A stretch of DNA of 64,000 nucleotides, from NCBI GenBank assembly GCA_017415775.1, contig JAFQFC010000045.1, positions 1 through 64,000 on the forward strand, read 5' to 3'. Below, piece by piece: positions 42,641 to 51,782 of the stretch. The DNA is from Oscillospiraceae bacterium. GTDB lineage: Bacteria > Bacillota > Clostridia > Oscillospirales > Oscillospiraceae. A program made the translations under genes and the position numbers. Each line of letters begins with the position of its first letter. Positions within the stretch are counted from its first letter, which is position 1. The notes beneath the pieces were generated by a model that was not told where the DNA came from, made no database searches, and saw only the letters and a list, made by a program, of their open reading frames with translations.

Positions 42641-42931
42641 TTATTCTTTTACCAAAACGCCGGAGAAGCCATCCTCGTATCCCTTCGGGAACGCCATGAT
42701 AAAGCCCTTCCACTTGGCGCTTCCGAGCTCATAGGGAACGACCACGTGTCCCAAGGTGCCGGGGTCCGCTGTTACGCCGGTGGCCTTGTCGGTGCGGCCC
42801 ATGGAATAGCCGGTCAGATAGCCCAGTTCCTCGCCGAGGTTGTGGTTGATGCTCCTGACCACAAAAAAGGCAGAAACCGCCACCACCAGTGCAAGGCAAA
42901 GGGCCAGCACGACCTTGCCTGTCTTTTTCAT
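42641..42931 (-). CDS. Small exported or membrane-anchored hypothetical protein
   Basis: A 96-residue protein starting MKKTGKVVLALCLALVVAVS, a signal-anchor. The remaining ~65 residues (ELGYLTGYSMGRTDKATGV...) are glycine-rich and extracytoplasmic. No family was recognised. AAGGAGGAA precedes the ATG at 42931, so an upstream in-frame extension is not used. Between a repeat region and dnaG, with its own terminator. Confidence 0.7.
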   Translation of the reverse strand: MKKTGKVVLALCLALVVAVSAFFVVRSINHNLGEELGYLTGYSMGRTDKATGVTADPGTLGHVVVPYELGSAKWKGFIMAFPKGYEDGFSGVLVKE

Positions 42932-43139
42932 CAAGAGTTCCTCCTTCCATCCGTGGTACTGTTTGCTTGTCTTCCTGCTTACATTATACTGCAAAATTGG
43001 GGGGGTACAAGGAAAATTTCCCCATATCAAAAAAATTCAAAATTTTTTCGTAAAAAAAGAGGATTTTGCAAAAATAATTGGTATATAGATATGTCACCAA
43101 ATGCAGGCGGCTTATTTTTTGTGGAAAGGAGGGACACGG

Positions 43140-44916
43140 ATGGCGTTTCCCCAGCATTTTTTGGACGAGCTGATCGCCCGCAGCGACATTGTGGACATCG
43201 TCAGCAGCTACGTTGCCTTGCAGCGCAAGGGCAGCAATCTCTTCGGCCTGTGTCCCTTCCACAACGAAAAGACCGGCTCGTTCTCCGTGTCGCCGGACAA
43301 GCAGATCTACCACTGCTTCGGCTGCAAAAAGGGCGGCGGTGTGGTGAACTTCATCATGGAGATCGAAAACCTCTCCTATCCCGACGCCATCCGCTTCCTG
43401 GCCCAGCGGGCAGGCATGACCGTCCCCGAGGATGACCGGGACGGCATGGACAAGCTGCGTGCGAGACTCCTGGCCCTGAACAAGGACGCCGCCCGGTACT
43501 ACTATCAGGTGCTGCAGTCCCCGGAGGGCAAGGCGGTGCAGGAATATCTGGACCGGCGCAGGATCTCCAAAAAAGTGGCGGTGAACTTCGGCATGGGCGC
43601 CTCGCCTGACAGCTGGGACAGCCTGCTGCGGGCCATGACGGCCAAGGGCTACACCAAGGCAGAGCTCATCAGCGCCGGCCTTGTGGTGAAGAACAAGAAC
43701 GGCGGCCTCTACGACAAGTTCCGCAACCGGCTCATGCTGCCCGTCATCGACGTGCGGGGCGACATCGTGGGCTTTGGCAGCCGTGTCATCGACAAGTCCG
43801 AGCCCAAGTACATGAACACCACCGAGACGCCGGTGTACTCCAAGCGCCGGGTGCTCTACGGCCTGAACCTTGCCAAAAAGACCAAGCGGCCCAACATCAT
43901 CCTCTGCGAGGGCAATCTGGACGTGGTGACGCTGCATCAGGCGGGCTTTGACAACGCCGTGGCCTCCATGGGTACGGCCCTGACGGTGGAGCAGACCCGG
44001 CTCCTCAGCCGCTACACCAAGGAACTGGTGCTGTGCTACGACAACGACAACGCCGGTCAGCTGGCCACCCAGCGGGCGCTGGAAATGCTGAAAAACAGCG
44101 AATTTTCCGTGAAAGTCCTGCGTTTGCCCCGCCGCATGGTGGATGGTGAGGCGGTGAAGCAGGACGCCGACGATTTCATTAAGTATCAGGGCCCCGACGC
44201 CTTTGAGCGCTTGCTCAGCGGCAGCGAGAACGGCATCGAGTTTCGCATGGCCCAGGTGGCGGGGAAGTACGACCTCGGTGACGATCAGGCCCGCATCGCC
44301 TACGCCGCCGAGATCAGCGAGGTGCTGTCGGGGTTGGAGAACGCCGTGGAGCGGGAGGTCTACACCGTCCGGGCGGCGGAGCTGGCCAAGCTGACGCCCG
44401 AGGCCATGCGTCTGGAGGTCCAGCGTGCCTTCAAGCGGCGCATCGCCAAGGAGCGCAAGGCCCGGGAGCGGCGGGAGCTGAACCCGGCCATGGCGGCCCA
44501 GCCGGCCAGCCGGTCCATCCGCTACGACAATCTCCGCTCGGCCATGGCCGAGGAGGGCGTGCTGCGGCTGCTGCTGCGGGATGAGAGCATTTTCCCCAGT
44601 CTCTCGCCCCTGAGCGAGACGGATTTTTCGTCGCCCCTTCTGGGCCGCATCTACACGGCCCTGTGGCAGCGGCGGCAGAACGGCGGCAGCGGTTCCATCG
44701 CCTTTTTAAGCGGGGAGCTGACCGCCGACGAGATGAGTCATCTGACCACGCTGCTGCAAAAACCGGAGTCCACCGCAGGCGCCCGACAGGCCCTGACGGA
44801 CTACATACGTATCATCCGCGAGGAACGCGACAAACGGCTTGGCGCCGCCGGGACAGACCCGCTGGCGGCGGCCATGGATAAATTCAAAGACAAAAAGGGT
44901 TATGGAGGAAAGCGAA

Positions 44917-44924
<8 letters not shown>
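43140..44924 (+). CDS. dnaG: DNA primase
   Basis: A 594-residue primase that makes RNA primers for replication. The N-terminal zinc ribbon is [13 protein letters not shown] ... [10 protein letters not shown] (CX2H...CX2C). The TOPRIM core includes [20 protein letters not shown] and [17 protein letters not shown] (DxD metal site). The C-terminal helicase-binding domain (about 460-594) is divergent, as usual. GGAAAGGAGGG precedes the ATG at 43140. It overlaps rpoD by 8 bp; rpsU is not in this operon. Confidence 0.96.
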
Positions 44925-46458
<1,534 letters not shown>

Positions 46459-46474
46459 AAGGAGGAGTATCATT

Positions 46475-46804
46475 ATGCTGCTGGATATTTTCAACAGGGA
46501 ACCCAAGGCCATCCCCGGCTTCAAGGGCGGCGAGGGCGAGGCTCTGGTGCGTATGCATCAGGACGACATGGGCAAGGTGGCCCAGATCACCCTTCCCGTG
46601 GGCGCTTCCATCGGCTACCACACCCACGACGACAGCTACGAGGTCATCTACGTCCTCTCCGGCGAGGGTACCTGCTACGACGGCGATGAGGTGTATGGTG
46701 TCCGGGCCGGTATGGTGCAGTACTGCCCCCAGTTTGCCGGCCACAGCATCGTCAACACCGGCACCGAGGACCTGCGCCTGCTGGGCATTATTCCTAACAG
46801 ATAA
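46475..46804 (+). CDS. Cupin-domain protein
   Basis: A 109-residue single cupin. Motif 1 is GYHTHDDSYEVIYVLSGEGT and motif 2 is APHSI-like (QFAGHSIVNTGTED), with three histidines and a glutamate as probable metal ligands. Its ligand is unknown. GGAGGAG precedes ATG, and a 16-bp gap to rpoD suggests co-transcription. The hairpin array begins 31 bp after its stop. Confidence 0.85.
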   Translation: MLLDIFNREPKAIPGFKGGEGEALVRMHQDDMGKVAQITLPVGASIGYHTHDDSYEVIYVLSGEGTCYDGDEVYGVRAGMVQYCPQFAGHSIVNTGTEDLRLLGIIPNR

Positions 46805-46834
46805 GTTTGTACTGCGTCCTGCGGACACAGTACA

Positions 46835-47010
46835 TCGATATAAATCCCTTTCGGGATTTTCGATATGTGCTCCGCACTCGATATGCGCCGGAGCGCTCGA
46901 TATGTTTGCTTCGCAAACGAGGGATTTATATCATATCGAGTTGATGCCAATCAACAGATCGATTTTACCGGCAGGTAAAAATATCGATTTTGCGTCAGCA
47001 AAAATATCGA
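46835..47010. repeat. Hairpin array, TCGATAT family, full copy
   Basis: Four spacers TCGATAT alternate with palindromes AAATCCC/GGGATTT, GTGC/GCAC, GCGC/GCGC and GTTTGC/GCAAAC. A central segment follows, then four inverted spacers (ATATCGA, one is AGATCGA) with palindromes GTTGAT/ATCAAC, TTTTACC/GGTAAAA and TTTTGC/GCAAAA. The architecture equals that of the GTGATATT arrays although the spacer differs. It occupies most of the 305-bp gap 46805-47109. Confidence 0.85.
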
Positions 47011-47012
47011 CA

Positions 47013-47062
47013 AAAAAGACTACCCGAAGGGCAGCATTTGCTGACTTCGGGTAGTTTTTTGC
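47013..47062 (+). terminator. Bidirectional terminator
   Basis: AAAGACTACCCGAAG pairs with CTTCGGGTAGTTTTTT; the loop includes a further GCAGCATTTGCTG hairpin. Confidence 0.85.
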
Positions 47063-47109
47063 TGTTTTTATGGGGGAAAACTTTGGGTGCGGCGGTACTG
47101 CTGAAACCA

Positions 47110-47610
47110 TCATACGGCCAGCTGCGCGGCGGCTTGATGCCACGCTTCCAGCTTTGCTTCCAGTTCCGCCAGGCAAGCGTCAAGCTGCTGCACCGACAGG
47201 GGGGCTTCATTGAGCGGCGGGACGCAGCTGCCCAAAATCTCTTTCAGTTCCGGATACATGGTGGGGGCTTTGTTTCCCGTGTCTGTCAGGGCGTTGGCGC
47301 AGCTTCGCCAAACGCTGTTTTGACCGGTGGAGGACATGCCGGGATTTTCGGGGCGGTAAAGGTCTACCGTCACGCTGCGGACGGCGTCCATTTCGCAGAA
47401 TAGCTGCGCCACGGCGTCAGCATCCACGTTGGCTTCGTCTGCCAGCAAAAGACTGCCCTGATGGCACACGTGCAGCAGCTCCTGCTGCAGATGCTTGGCC
47501 GCTTCGCTGCGGTACTGCTCTGTGCGGAGATTCCGCACCGTCACACCGACGATCAGCAGGGAAAGGAGCCAGACGGCGGCAACGGTCACGATACGGGCGG
47601 GTTTCTTCAT
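47110..47610 (-). CDS. Hypothetical protein with N-terminal membrane anchor
   Basis: A 166-residue protein starting MKKPARIVTVAAVWLLSLLI, one signal-anchor helix, then an extracytoplasmic mostly helical domain with a coiled-coil-like C-terminus (SVQQLDACLAELEAKLEAWH). No family was recognised. AAAGGAG lies about ten bases before ATG. The neighbouring plus-strand gene is divergent, and its role is unknown. Confidence 0.65.
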   Translation of the reverse strand: MKKPARIVTVAAVWLLSLLIVGVTVRNLRTEQYRSEAAKHLQQELLHVCHQGSLLLADEANVDADAVAQLFCEMDAVRSVTVDLYRPENPGMSSTGQNSVWRSCANALTDTGNKAPTMYPELKEILGSCVPPLNEAPLSVQQLDACLAELEAKLEAWHQAAAQLAV

Positions 47611-47745
47611 CCTGCATTTCTCCTTTCTGAATCCTCTGGTAAATCACATTTTATCACAATTTTGCCGGTGCGTAAATAGTTTTAGCACCGGCGGCGTTCT
47701 ATTTTCCCCGGTGGGTCATACACTTGCCCCAAAGGGGGCGGTGGT

Positions 47746-48252
47746 ATGGAAGGCCGTGGGGCCAGATATGTGATCGGCTACTGCGTGGCGGTGCTGACGG
47801 CGGTGCTGCTGTGGTGCTTGCGGCAGGAATTGGGCGGCGTGGTGATGGACATTCTGCTGCCGGTGAACGGCAGTGCGTGGGAGATGGGGAAGCTGTGCTT
47901 CTGGCCCTATCTGCCTGCGGCGCTGCTGATCTGGCGGCTGGGGGACGGCACGGACAGCCGGGGCGGCCACTGCGCCGTGCTGGTGGGGATGCCGCTGGCG
48001 CTGACGGCGGTGTGTTACTTTGTGCCGCTCCACGACTATCAGGCGGCCCTGGGGGCTTGGCTGGTGGTGCTGGCGGCGGGGGTGGCCCTGTACGGCCTGG
48101 TGCTGCGGCGGTGGCTGCGGGGCGGGGAACTGCTGTGGTACATCCTCGCCATCCTCATGGGCATCGCCTACCTGCTGGTGACGGCGGCGGCCCCGGAGGG
48201 AGCGCTGTTCAGCGATCCCTTGGGCGTGCCGACCATGAGTATTCCGTGGTGA
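47746..48252 (+). CDS. Predicted membrane protein, DUF6512-like
   Basis: A 168-residue membrane protein with five hydrophobic helices. The motif NGSAWEMGKLCFWPYLPAAL recalls DUF6512 proteins (LNGSxWEHxKLxFxP). No function is established for that family. AAAGGGGGCGGT precedes ATG. It is followed by a copy of the dispersed repeat and a terminator. Confidence 0.65.
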   Translation: MEGRGARYVIGYCVAVLTAVLLWCLRQELGGVVMDILLPVNGSAWEMGKLCFWPYLPAALLIWRLGDGTDSRGGHCAVLVGMPLALTAVCYFVPLHDYQAALGAWLVVLAAGVALYGLVLRRWLRGGELLWYILAILMGIAYLLVTAAAPEGALFSDPLGVPTMSIPW

Positions 48253-48270
48253 GGGGGTGCGGCGTTGCTG

Positions 48271-48323
48271 GCCCCCTCATCCGGCAGCTTCGCTGCCACC
48301 TTCCCCCGAGGGGGAAGGCAAAG
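48271..48323. repeat. Dispersed CCCTCATCCG repeat, copy 3
   Basis: CCCCCTCATCCG is followed by hairpin GGCAGC/GCTGCC and hairpin CCTTCCCC/GGGGAAGG, ending GGCAAAGAGG. Near-identical layout to the copies at 59583 and 63924. Confidence 0.85.
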
Positions 48324-48332
48324 AGGAACTAT

Positions 48333-48370
48333 GAAAAAGCACCGTATTCCAACGAATACGGTGCTTTTCA
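48333..48370. terminator. Bidirectional terminator
   Basis: GAAAAAGCACCGTATTC pairs with GAATACGGTGCTTTTC around CAAC between convergent genes. Confidence 0.9.
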
Positions 48371-48374
48371 ACAT

Positions 48375-48944
48375 TCAAATATGCTTTTCTGCCCTCTGCA
48401 GGTCCTTCTGTATCTGCTTTTGGTAGCGGTCCTCTTCGCTGAAGACGCAGCCGCAGTACTTCTGCATGTAAAGCTCGCACTCCCGGGCCTCCTGCTGTCC
48501 TGCCCGGAAGCCGGGGCGGAAGTCACGGTAGAGGAACTGTACGCCGTACTTGGCGGCGGCCTGCTCAGCCACGGCGCGCATCAGCTCGTGGTTCTGGTAG
48601 GGGCTGACGAAGAGGGTGGAGGTGAAGGAGTCGAAGCCATGCTCGGCAGCGTAGCGGGCCACACGGTCCAGCCGCATCTCGTAGCACTTGCCGCAGCGGT
48701 GGTCGATGTCCTCGGACACAGCCCGGACAAAGTCACGCAGGCCGTACTCCTCCAGCACGATCAGCTCCATGTTCACGGAAGGGGCGTAGGCCATCAGGGT
48801 GTCCCGGCGGGCCCGGTACTCCTGATAGGGGTGGATGTTGGGGTTATACCACAGGCCCACCGGCTCGATGCCCTCGGCCCGGAGGGTCTGGATGCAGCTG
48901 ACGGAACAGGGGGCGCAGCAGCAATGCAGTAAGGTTTTTTTCAT
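48375..48944 (-). CDS. queH: Epoxyqueuosine reductase QueH
   Basis: A 189-residue Fe-S enzyme reducing epoxyqueuosine to queuosine in tRNA. It has the N-terminal CCCAPC motif, DIDHRCGKCYEMRLDRVARY and the late CELYMQKYCGC, all cysteine ligands typical of QueH (DUF208). It starts directly at the end of the Fe-S flavoprotein gene (TAAATG), so the two form an operon. QueH is the cobalamin-independent form of this activity. Confidence 0.93.
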   Translation of the reverse strand: MKKTLLHCCCAPCSVSCIQTLRAEGIEPVGLWYNPNIHPYQEYRARRDTLMAYAPSVNMELIVLEEYGLRDFVRAVSEDIDHRCGKCYEMRLDRVARYAAEHGFDSFTSTLFVSPYQNHELMRAVAEQAAAKYGVQFLYRDFRPGFRAGQQEARECELYMQKYCGCVFSEEDRYQKQIQKDLQRAEKHI

Positions 48945-50129
48945 TTATTGCTCCTTTTTGCGGAAAATGCGGGGGAAGGTGAACTTTTTCTTCTCTTTCG
49001 GTGCTGCCTTGCGGCGGGGGGAGGGCAGGGGAGAGACTTGCAGGAATTTCTCACGCACCTGCTGGAAGCTCTGGCGGGCGTAGGCGTCGAAGAAGGCGGT
49101 GCGGTCGTCGGAGGCGGCGGGAGCGCCGGTGAGGGCGCTGTTGGCGGCGGCTGCCTCGGTCAGGGGGCGCTTTTCCTTCTTCAAAGGCAGCGTGTCGAAC
49201 ATATGGGCGCCCTTGGGGGAGTTCACCAGCAGGAGGGACACGCCCTTTTTCTGCTCGTCGGGGAGAACGTCCTTGGGAAGACCCCGGTAGTGGCCCAGGC
49301 TCAGGTCGCCCACACGGTCACAGCTCATGTAGGGGCAGTCGTGGCAGCTGGGGCGCAGGAACAGCCGGCGATGCAGGCCGCAGCCGAACTCGGACTTGGT
49401 GAGGGGGGCGTCGTAGGCGCTGCCGCCTTCAAACTCCACCCGGAAGCGGCGGTCCTTACCGCCCTCGCCCTTGGCGCAGAAGCTGACGGACAGGGGCTTT
49501 TTCTGCTTGATATAGGCCATGGAGCGCACCAGATGCTCCCACACGCCGGGGGAGGGGACGCCGCCGCAGAGAATGTCGCAGGTCAGCAGCTTTTCCGGAT
49601 GCTCGCCCAAGTAGCGGTACAGGCCGTCCACCTGACAGGGGGTGCCGGTGAAGAGAACACGGTAGCCACGGTCCAGACAGCGGCGCACCAGCTGATAGCT
49701 GTCACCGATCTCGCTTTGCACCAGCTTGGGGCCACGGAGACGGTGGATGTGGGCCTTGGAGGAGATGGGGATGTGGCGGACCTTCAGGTTTTCGTCCAGC
49801 GCAGCGCCAAAGACCACGCCGCCGTCATCGAGGATGTATTCGGCCAGCAGGGAAAAGGCGCCGCCGCTGCCGGAGAGAGCCCGGACGGACTCATCCTCGT
49901 TCCACACGGCGAAGGCGGCAGGCTCGCTGCGTCGTTCCCGCTGCTTCAAAACGGGACAGATATGGCTGCAGTGGCCGCACTGGATGCAGGCATCGGTGAT
50001 GGTGGGGCGCAGAAAGCCCTCCCGGTCCGGCAGCATATGGATGGCGCCCCTGGGGCAGCCGCTGGCGCAGGCGGCACAGCCGGTGCAGCGGTCGTGGGGC
50101 GCCAGATGGGGCATGGTGTTTTCCAGCAT
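48945..50129 (-). CDS. Coenzyme F420 hydrogenase beta-subunit family Fe-S flavoprotein
   Basis: A 394-residue protein. Residues 10-60 carry two 4Fe-4S clusters (CTGCAACASGCP and CIQCGHCSHICP). The remainder is the FrhB domain (ALSGSGGAFSLLAEYILDDG, VLFTGTPCQVDGLYRYLG and CHDCPYMSCDRVGDLSLGHY). The family transfers electrons between ferredoxins or F420 and flavin. Here it directly precedes queH, suggesting it may feed electrons to it; this is inference. AAAGGCGG precedes ATG. The C-terminal tail is basic (PRRKAAPKEKKKF). Confidence 0.85.
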   Translation of the reverse strand: MLENTMPHLAPHDRCTGCAACASGCPRGAIHMLPDREGFLRPTITDACIQCGHCSHICPVLKQRERRSEPAAFAVWNEDESVRALSGSGGAFSLLAEYILDDGGVVFGAALDENLKVRHIPISSKAHIHRLRGPKLVQSEIGDSYQLVRRCLDRGYRVLFTGTPCQVDGLYRYLGEHPEKLLTCDILCGGVPSPGVWEHLVRSMAYIKQKKPLSVSFCAKGEGGKDRRFRVEFEGGSAYDAPLTKSEFGCGLHRRLFLRPSCHDCPYMSCDRVGDLSLGHYRGLPKDVLPDEQKKGVSLLLVNSPKGAHMFDTLPLKKEKRPLTEAAAANSALTGAPAASDDRTAFFDAYARQSFQQVREKFLQVSPLPSPRRKAAPKEKKKFTFPRIFRKKEQ

Positions 50130-50163
50130 AGCGTAAGCCGCCTTTCGTGGAGGATTTGGGTCA

Positions 50164-50193
50164 ATTATAGCACAAAGCGGGGGTGAATGGCAA
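50164..50193 (-). promoter_or_regulatory. Sigma-A promoter of the Fe-S protein and queH
   Basis: Minus strand TTGCCA (50193-50188) and TATAAT (50169-50164) are 18 bp apart. Confidence 0.75.
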
Positions 50194-50197
50194 GGGG

Positions 50198-50308
50198 GCC
50201 CTCTCAGTCGGCTGCGCCGACAGCTCTCCCAAGGGGAGAAGGCAAAGAGGAAGGAGCCCTCATCCGTCAGCTGCGCTGACACCTTCTCCCAAAGGGAGAA
50301 GGCAAAGA
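50198..50308. repeat. Dispersed CCCTCATCCG repeat, tandem copies 4a and 4b
   Basis: Two units in the same direction, one starting CCCTCTCAGTCGG and the other CCCTCATCCGTC, each ending CTTCTCCC-type/GGGAGAAGGCAAAG hairpins. Inner hairpins are CGGC/GCCG and GTCAGC/GCTGAC. They fill most of the 260-bp gap before the VTC gene. Confidence 0.85.
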
Positions 50309-50389
50309 AGTAGGAATTTACAATTATTTATTGGAAATTTTAAGGTTCTCTTCAGCAAGCGGTGGGATAATGGCCACTGTAGAAAGGAA

Positions 50390-51076
50390 GTGATACCCAT
50401 CGCACTGCAATATCGCCATGAGTGGAAACACGAGATCAACCGTGCCGACCTGCTGGCCCTGCGGCAGCGGCTGGGGACGGTGCTGCAGCCCGACAGCCAC
50501 GGCGTGGAGGGGAAATATACCATCCGCAGCCTGTACTTCGACGACCCGTGGGACACGGCCCTGCGGCAGAAGATCGACGGCGTGGACCGGCGGGAGAAGT
50601 TCCGCATCCGCCTCTATGACGGCGACGAGGCCGTGATCCGGCTGGAAAAGAAGAGTAAGCAAAACGGCCTGTGCCAAAAGAGCAGCGCACCGCTGACGGC
50701 TGAGGAAGTGCAAAGCATCGCAGACGGCCGCACCGACTGGATGGCCGAGTCGCCCCACGCTCTGGTGCGAGAGCTGCACCACCACATGACGGCCCGGCTG
50801 CTGCGGCCGGTGACCATCGTGGACTACACCCGGGAGGCCTTCCTCTATGGCCCCGGCAACGTCCGGGTGACGCTGGACTACAACATCCGCACGGCTCTGC
50901 GCTGTACCGACGTGCTGGACAAAGATTGCCCCACGGTGTCGGTGCCGGGTGACCCGGTGATCTTAGAGGTGAAGTGGGACGAGTTCCTGCCCGACATCGT
51001 CCGCTCCGCCGTACAGCTCCGTGACCGCCATGCGGCAGCTTACTCCAAATATGCGGCCTGCCGCATGTATGACTAA
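50390..51076 (+). CDS. VTC-domain polyphosphate polymerase
   Basis: A protein of about 228 residues with the VTC domain: YRHEWKHEINRADLLALRQR, IRSLYFDD, REKFRIRLYDGDEAVIRLEK (basic tunnel residues), and EVKWDEFLPD at the end (catalytic-site glutamate). Members polymerise ATP gamma-phosphate into polyphosphate. It forms an operon with a DUF4956 membrane protein and a CotH protein, a widespread trio. The start is uncertain: GTG at 50390 is too close to GAAAGGA, while the well-spaced codon at 50399 is ATC. Confidence 0.85.
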   Translation: MIPIALQYRHEWKHEINRADLLALRQRLGTVLQPDSHGVEGKYTIRSLYFDDPWDTALRQKIDGVDRREKFRIRLYDGDEAVIRLEKKSKQNGLCQKSSAPLTAEEVQSIADGRTDWMAESPHALVRELHHHMTARLLRPVTIVDYTREAFLYGPGNVRVTLDYNIRTALRCTDVLDKDCPTVSVPGDPVILEVKWDEFLPDIVRSAVQLRDRHAAAYSKYAACRMYD

Positions 51077-51099
51077 TTGAGAAAACGAGGAAAAAAACC

Positions 51100-51771
51100 A
51101 TGAATTTCAACGACATCTTCAAGTCCAGCTTTCTGGAAAACATGACGAGTGTGACCCTGTTCGACATGGCCGTGGCGCTGGTGCTGGCCTTTTTGCTGGG
51201 TATGTTCATCTTTCTGGTGTATAAAAAGACCTTCTCCGGCGTGATGTACTCCTCCAGCTTCGGCGTGACGCTGGTGGCATTGACCATGATCTCCACGCTG
51301 GTGATCCTGGCGGTGACCAGCAACGTGGTGCTGAGCCTCGGTATGGTGGGTGCTCTCTCCATCGTCCGCTTCCGCACCGCCATCAAGGAACCCCTGGACA
51401 TCGCCTTCCTGTTCTGGTCCATCGCCGTGGGCATCGTGCTGGCGGCCGGTCTCATCCCTCTGGCCGTCATCGGCAGTGCCGTCATCGGCGTGATGCTGCT
51501 GGTACTGGCCAACCGCAAGGGCCACGCCAACCCCTACATTCTGGTGGTGCGCTGCGACGGACAGAAGAGCGAGCAGCAGGTGAAGGGCTATCTGGACCGT
51601 GAGACCGCCCGCTGCGTGGTGAAGAGCAAGACGGTGCAGCGCGGCTCGGTGGAGCTGCAGCTGGAGATCCGTCTGCGCAGCGACGACACCGGCTTCATCA
51701 ACGTTCTGACGGAGATGCCCGGCGTGTCCAGCGCAGCACTGGTGAGCTATAACGGCGACTACATGGGATAA
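51100..51771 (+). CDS. DUF4956 membrane protein
   Basis: A 223-residue protein with four to five N-terminal helices and a cytoplasmic C-terminal domain (about 145-223). The block SLGMVGALSIVRFRTAIKEP is diagnostic of DUF4956. The family accompanies VTC polyphosphate polymerases and CotH proteins, so it may form a membrane partner for them; the molecular role is not established. A 23-bp gap separates it from the VTC gene. Confidence 0.9.
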   Translation: MNFNDIFKSSFLENMTSVTLFDMAVALVLAFLLGMFIFLVYKKTFSGVMYSSSFGVTLVALTMISTLVILAVTSNVVLSLGMVGALSIVRFRTAIKEPLDIAFLFWSIAVGIVLAAGLIPLAVIGSAVIGVMLLVLANRKGHANPYILVVRCDGQKSEQQVKGYLDRETARCVVKSKTVQRGSVELQLEIRLRSDDTGFINVLTEMPGVSSAALVSYNGDYMG

Positions 51772-51782
51772 GGAGGTGCCTT

